From Macrobrachium rosenbergii (lineage: Eukaryota; Arthropoda; Malacostraca; Decapoda; Palaemonidae): a stretch of 64,000 nucleotides of DNA. The position numbers and the translations under genes were made by a program. Under the pieces are notes generated by a model that saw only the letters and a program-made list of their open reading frames with translations, had not been told where the DNA came from and made no database searches. This document shows positions 59,601 to 64,000 of this stretch, piece by piece; within the stretch, counting starts at the first letter, position 1; the number at the start of each line of letters is the position of its first letter. Location of the stretch: NCBI RefSeq assembly GCF_040412425.1, contig NC_089744.1:39741599-39805598 (forward strand), written 5' to 3'.

Positions 59601-61061
59601 GATAGTTCAGACACACACAAAACAAACTAAAAATGTTTATACAGGTATTATCGTACTTATGATGGGGTTAGGTTCCAAAAAAAAGCCATCGTTTGTTGGA
59701 AAAAACATAAGAAATACCAAAACGTATCTCGAACATAGCCTAGCCTGCACTAGGGTATTCGGTACCATATATACATATATGGTAACCTAGCCTACACTAT
59801 AAAGCATACTCTATACATACACGGTATAGTAGTTATTAATATCAGCTAATTCTGGAGGTTCATGCAAAGTGATTTATGATACTTCAGTGCAAAGAGAAAT
59901 TGAATAACAAGAATTATCTTAGCCTACACTATGGTACATTGTATACACATAAGGTAGCATAGACTACATTATACTGTACTCTATATTCACATACTGTATC
60001 ATACAAACGTCAACATAACGAATATGCGTCTTTTAAAATGTTATGCCTTAATTTACTGTATCCAATAATATTATATATATTCTTATATTGCTTTTGTATT
60101 ATAAATTGCTGTCATAGAAATCAATGTTTTGGTTTGGAAATAGTTTATGCTGCGTTTATTTCGCCGTATTTAATTCAGTTCAGAGCGCTTTTCTTGCTTC
60201 TAGTTAGCATAAATGAATCTCTAGATTATTTATATGGGCCAAGGTTATTTTCGTTATACGAAGTGTTCTTAAGTTGAAATAACTAAAATATGTCTCGTTG
60301 TGAAATTAATTTATCTATAGTATTTTTTCGATAAAAAAATTCAAGATTCCGGTCGCTATTTTCACTTGATTTCATCATAATATGAGCTTTATGTATTTAT
60401 CGTTTATTGGCGTAAAAATAACAGTAATGTGTTCTTTCATGCCGAGTAGTTTTGATTAAAATATTTTCTTTCCAATTTTAATGGCAGTTGAGTTTCATCT
60501 ATGTTGCCGACGCATGATAATTTACAGTATAGTCATTAGCAGCTTGAACATTGTTTTCTCAGCTTCAGCTACAACTTGCAGCTTAAAATTATCAGTATAT
60601 TTCCTTGACGATCTTTTATCCATACTGAATAAGGGTATAATGTAAAAATATATCAGTCCTATTCTACTTAACATCACTTGTGCTATAAGCTATGGTAATT
60701 GTTTATTACTATACGATGGTTGAAATACCAAGTAAACAGCTGTTGTTATCCGATTCGGTTATAAGCAAAACAACAGTTTCTTGGTCGGTTGTTTATGGCT
60801 GTACGCATTTACGCAAGAGTTTAGCGTTACTAACAGTACTTTTATTCTCTTTTACTTTTGTAAATAGAAGATGGGATAAAGAGGTGGGGGAAAAATTGTC
60901 TATTGTAATTTGGTCTCTCCCACTGCCTGATTATGCTGCTGCCTGCACCTGCGCAAAATTTTAAAATATTTTGTAAATAATATTGTCGTATCGGTATTAA
61001 TTGCTTACCCCATTGCAAAATCAAGTTATCGTAAGGTGAATTATCATAACTCGAGCATTAC
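59601..61061. other. Second insertion within MITE M2, unclassified
   Basis: After a few bases of M2 (GATAGTT at 59601), about 1.45 kb of AT-rich unrelated sequence follows. It includes ACAGGTATTATCGTACTTAT at 59641, suggestive of a transposon tip, and repeated TATACACAT/TATACATAT words with AGCCTACACTA. No gene; short plus-strand frames show no homology. Confidence 0.4.
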
Positions 61062-61265
61062 TTGAGTATTTTAATAGTTTTATCACAAAAAGTGCATTTA
61101 GTCATGAAAATGAGATGAAAATACAGTAATTAGTGGATATTTCTCAGTGAAAAATACAGTGAATGGGCAGATTTTCCCCAAATAATGGGTAGATACGTTC
61201 CACAGAGAAATCTGTGAATATTTGAGTCCGCTAATTGTGAGATCGCAAATTAGGGGGGTTTACTG
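61062..61265 (-). mobile_element. MITE M2, second part
   Basis: Reverse complement of the first half of M1: GGGTAGATACGTTCCACAGA, TTTTAATAGTTTTATCACAA and the tip AGGGGGGTTTACTG followed by TA. Completes the element begun at 51265. Confidence 0.85.
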
Positions 61266-61538
61266 TAGGTAGCTAGTCCCGTCCACTTTCAGGAAAGAGA
61301 GGAACAACTCAGCAAAGAACTTCTATTTGTTTCTGCCGGCTGACGACAAAGGTTGTTAGCTCTCAGCTAAATTTGGAATACATTACCAGTGTTGATTGAG
61401 ATCAATTTGGTGAAATATATTTACTTGGCAGACTTTCAGCAATTATTTTAGAGGATAGGTTTTTTCTTAAAAGACCTTAGTTTTTCAAGATCAGACTAAC
61501 TTTTCCTTACATAAGACTTTTGGTAGCTGACTTGTTTG

Positions 61539-62870
61539 ATGATGTGTGACACAAGTACATCTTCCACTAGTTATTGCAGCAAAGGCTGCAATACGAGGTT
61601 AACTTCAGCAAAGTATGACTCGCATACCATTTGCGCAGATTGCAGAGGTCAGGTTTGTTCTTTAACATTACTGTATGAGTAATGCTTAGATTGGGATCCT
61701 AATTAGTGGAAAACTTTAAGTTCTCATCTATATAAGTTAGAGAGGGATAGGGAGAGAAGAGCATCTATTAGGAATGACAATAAGACTACAGCTAGTCAGG
61801 AATCTGATAAGTCTTCTGCTAATGTTGATGTGCCTATTATTTCTGTTCCTGTAATATCCCCTATTCCCAGTTCTTCAGCTGTACTACCTGATCCTTTACC
61901 CAGCTCCCACACTTCCAACACCAATGGCACTGCCAGCTTGGAGTCGAGATTTGACTATAAGTTTGAATTAATTGTGGAGTCTATGGCCCAATTAGGGTCT
62001 TCGGTTCGAGCCCTAATGGACCAAGTGAATAAAGGCAGTTTTAAGAGTGCAAGTGATTGTTAGTGGAGGAGCTGGCTGCCTGTCCTGCTGACTCCTAGGC
62101 AAAGGTCCCTTGCACACTCCCCTTAACCTGGGAGAAGCCATACCGGGGGCCCAAGGGAGGTTGGTGGGGTGTGCCCACAGGTAGTCGGCCCCTGAGTCGC
62201 TCCTGTTGTAAAGTCCCAGGGCGCAACAAACAGCTGTTGGAAAGGCGTCTTTTCGGAGGTGCATCGTCTTTCCACGAGTTCAGAGACATCTAGCCCTGAA
62301 AACAGGTGCCAGTGGCGCTCTAGTGATAAATCCAGGCCACTGAAAAGGCCAGCAGTGGATGTATCCGGCAGCCCTCAGGTGCCTACTAAGAAGTCTCACG
62401 TTGCGGAGCTCGAGGAGCCTTCTTGCAGTTTTTGGGACAGCCCTGAACATTTTTCTCTTATGTGTCCGGATGCGAAACGTCGAGTGTTGGCGCTTAAGCG
62501 CTCATCTTTGGTGCATAGACGCAAACGTTCTGTTTCACCTGTTGATGCTGCAGTGTCTGAGCACCTGTTAACGTCCGATGTGCCAGTAACTTGAGAGTGC
62601 CCAGTAGCACCTAAGTGCCCAGTAGCGCCTAAACGCCCAGTGACTTCCCAGCGCCAAGTAGCCTCCGAGGGCCCAGTAGCGCCTGTACGTTTGGAGATCC
62701 CTGAGTGCCCAGTAGCGCCCAAGTGTCCAATTCTATCCTCTAAGTACTTGGTGCCAACTTCAGTTTTGGCTGCTCCAACCCCCGGACTTGAGACTGTTCC
62801 TTCCTCTATTATGGATCCAGCTTTGGCCCCCATTCAACAGCGATTGGATGATATTTTAGGTTTTATATAA
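61539..62870 (+). pseudogene. Gag-like protein with N-terminal Cys cluster, one frame, six stops
   Basis: Starting at ATG ATG (61539), a single frame runs 444 codons with no indel but six stops (TAA, TAG, TAG, TAA, TGA, TGA). N-terminus: SYCSKGCNTRLTSAKYDSHT, then ICADCRGQVC, a Cys pattern like a small zinc-binding domain. Then a charged LYKLERDRERRASIRNDNKT segment, a Ser/Pro region, and near the C-terminus repeats of the type CPVAPK (62590-62740), ending IQQRLDDILGFI. I associate CPVAPK-type text with gag-like proteins of decapod retroelements (memory, not a search). Confidence 0.6.
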
Positions 62871-63229
62871 GTGATTTACCCAGTAATTACATAGCTATAG
62901 TTTTCCCACATATGGCAGCCTAAATTCAAATTTCGCGGGTAGTGCTTCTATTGCTGATTTTAGGTGCACAGTACTGCCCCCTAAAAGCAATACTAGGAAC
63001 GACTTAGCTAACCACCTCATTCTGTTTTCTGCCATACTCAGCTAAACATTGAGTGCTTACAGCAGCTTATTCGTATTTTCCGGTTTCACCGGATTTCGGT
63101 AGTATTACACAACCACCTGAATGCATATTTCAAAGCTTTTGAGCAGAGTTCTCTCAGGATGAGTCTTGTTTTTTTTATATTATTACCTTGATTTAGATTC
63201 TTCAACAAGCCGATAATAGTTTGGTCTTA
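62871..63229 (+). repeat. Probable left end of another DIRS-like element
   Basis: TTACCCAGTAATTACATAGC near 62877, TTTCGCGGGTAG near 62932, then a CCACCTCATTCTGTTTTCTG region that resembles the inner part of the C left repeat (ACCTCATTCCATTTTCTAG at 51667). It contains a TTTCACCGGATTTCGG word. The rest of the element would lie beyond the window. Confidence 0.4.
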
Positions 63230-63740
63230 AAAGTATTTTTTGAATGTTACACCATTCCTTTAGGCCAAAACTTTCACATTTATGTTTTTCCTGGCTTAGG
63301 CTATGTGCGAGTCGCCGGTAGATAATTGCCTTAAAGGTAATTCTTGAATGTTACATTATTCCATTAGGACAAAAACTTTGCATTCATGATCTATTTACCA
63401 GGCATAGGCTGTGTCCAGCCACTGGTAAGTGATTGTCTGAAAAGTAATCCTTGGATGTTAGGTCATTCCGTTAGGCCAAACTATTGCTTTTAGGAGTTGT
63501 TTACCGGCCATTGGCTATTCGCAAGCCACCAGTAAATAATTACGTTTAAAAGTAATTCTTGAATGTTATGCCATACCTTTAGGGCAAACATTTACAAATT
63601 ATTTTTTGTTTATCACCTAGGCATCTCTCAAGCCTCCGGTAAATTATTTTTAAGTAATTCTTAAATGTTACGCCATTCCTTAAGGCCAAAACGTCTGTAA
63701 TTTGTTTTGTTTACCGGGCCTGGGCTACTCATCACACTTT
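63230..63740 (+). repeat. ~105 bp tandem repeat, five units
   Basis: Units begin with T(G/A)AATGTTA-type words at 63241, 63345, 63452 (TGGATGTTA), 63560 and 63662; spacings 104, 107, 108, 102. Each has CATTCCTTTAGGCCAAAAC-like and GCCACCGGTAAATAATT-like parts. No coding capacity. Position just after an element end suggests leader or promoter repeats. Confidence 0.8.
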
Positions 63741-63839
63741 CCTTTGCAGAGAACTGAAAAGTTTAGTGGCTGGAATGTAGTAAGGAGAGAATGGTGCAAA
63801 TGTTTGGCTGCGGTAAGCCTTGAGAGGAAACGTTCTCAA

Positions 63840-64000
63840 CATAAGTAAGTATACCTTAGTTCAACCAGACCACTGAGCTGATTAACAGCTCTCCTAGGGC
63901 TGGCCCGAAGGATTAGACTTATTTTACGTGGCTAAGAACCAATTGGTTACCTAGCAATGGGACTTACAGCTTATTGTAGAATCCGAACCACATTATGCTG
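63840..64000 (-). mobile_element. SINE-like repeat, reaches window edge
   Basis: Plus-strand text CCAGACCACTGAGCTGATTA, ACAGCTCTCCTAGGGCTGG and GTGGCTAAGAACCAATTGGT. In reverse complement it contains GGTTCGGATTC, similar to a pol III B box, so the element probably runs on the minus strand with its tail at about 63845. The tail is shared with 43820-43873. Confidence 0.6.

Overview
This is eukaryotic, intron-bearing and extremely repeat-rich DNA, most likely from a decapod crustacean (shrimp, crayfish or crab). The reasons are several DIRS1-like tyrosine-recombinase retrotransposons of a kind known to be widespread in Decapoda, very long (TA)n and (CT)n tracts, Tigger-like and TTAA-flanked DNA transposons, and a SINE-like repeat resembling one I associate with decapod sequences. 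No bacterial gene organisation, rRNA, tRNA or CRISPR was seen. The species call is an inference.

Almost everything here is mobile DNA, nested several layers deep. 1-2975: old tandem repeats, a (CT)n tract, Tigger-type transposon ends and (TA)n microsatellite. 2976-9968: DIRS element A (+). 9969-26377: DIRS element B (-), inserted tail-to-tail into the right end of A; the displaced last 29 bp of A sits at 26378-26406. B is itself interrupted by a decayed Ty3/Gypsy element (10597-18792, -), whose right edge is a strange interleaved mosaic of LTR and DIRS sequence. 26407-28584: two copies of a ~480 bp repeat, one split by the A+B insertion, then (TA)n. 28585-32013: a Tigger/jerky-like DNA transposon with a four-exon, broken transposase. 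32333-35470: remnant of another DIRS-like element.

The only plausible host gene is on the + strand. It has an internal exon at 35568-35741 and a terminal exon at 50268-50330, both phase 0, followed by AATAAA at 50429. The 14.5 kb intron between them is filled by a second-family DIRS element (36551-48712) with recognisable terminal and internal complementary repeats. That element carries two copies of a TTAA-flanked element built of ~378 bp tandem cassettes, a 5'-truncated I-type LINE, a SINE, MITEs, a transposase fragment and microsatellites.

50816-61265: a TA-flanked MITE, then a second MITE copy split by DIRS element C (51375-59600, +), which is nearly identical to B and structurally complete (inverted terminal repeats, internal complementary region, gag, RT-RNase H-methylase-like region, tyrosine recombinase). 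61539-62870: a gag-like pseudogene in a single frame with six stops. 62871-64000: the probable start of another DIRS-like element, a ~105 bp tandem repeat and a SINE on the minus strand.

The DIRS domains are assumed to act together: Gag packages the RNA, RT/RNase H makes circular DNA using the complementary internal region, and the recombinase integrates the circle without a target duplication. The A/B junction here looks like a direct record of that last step.
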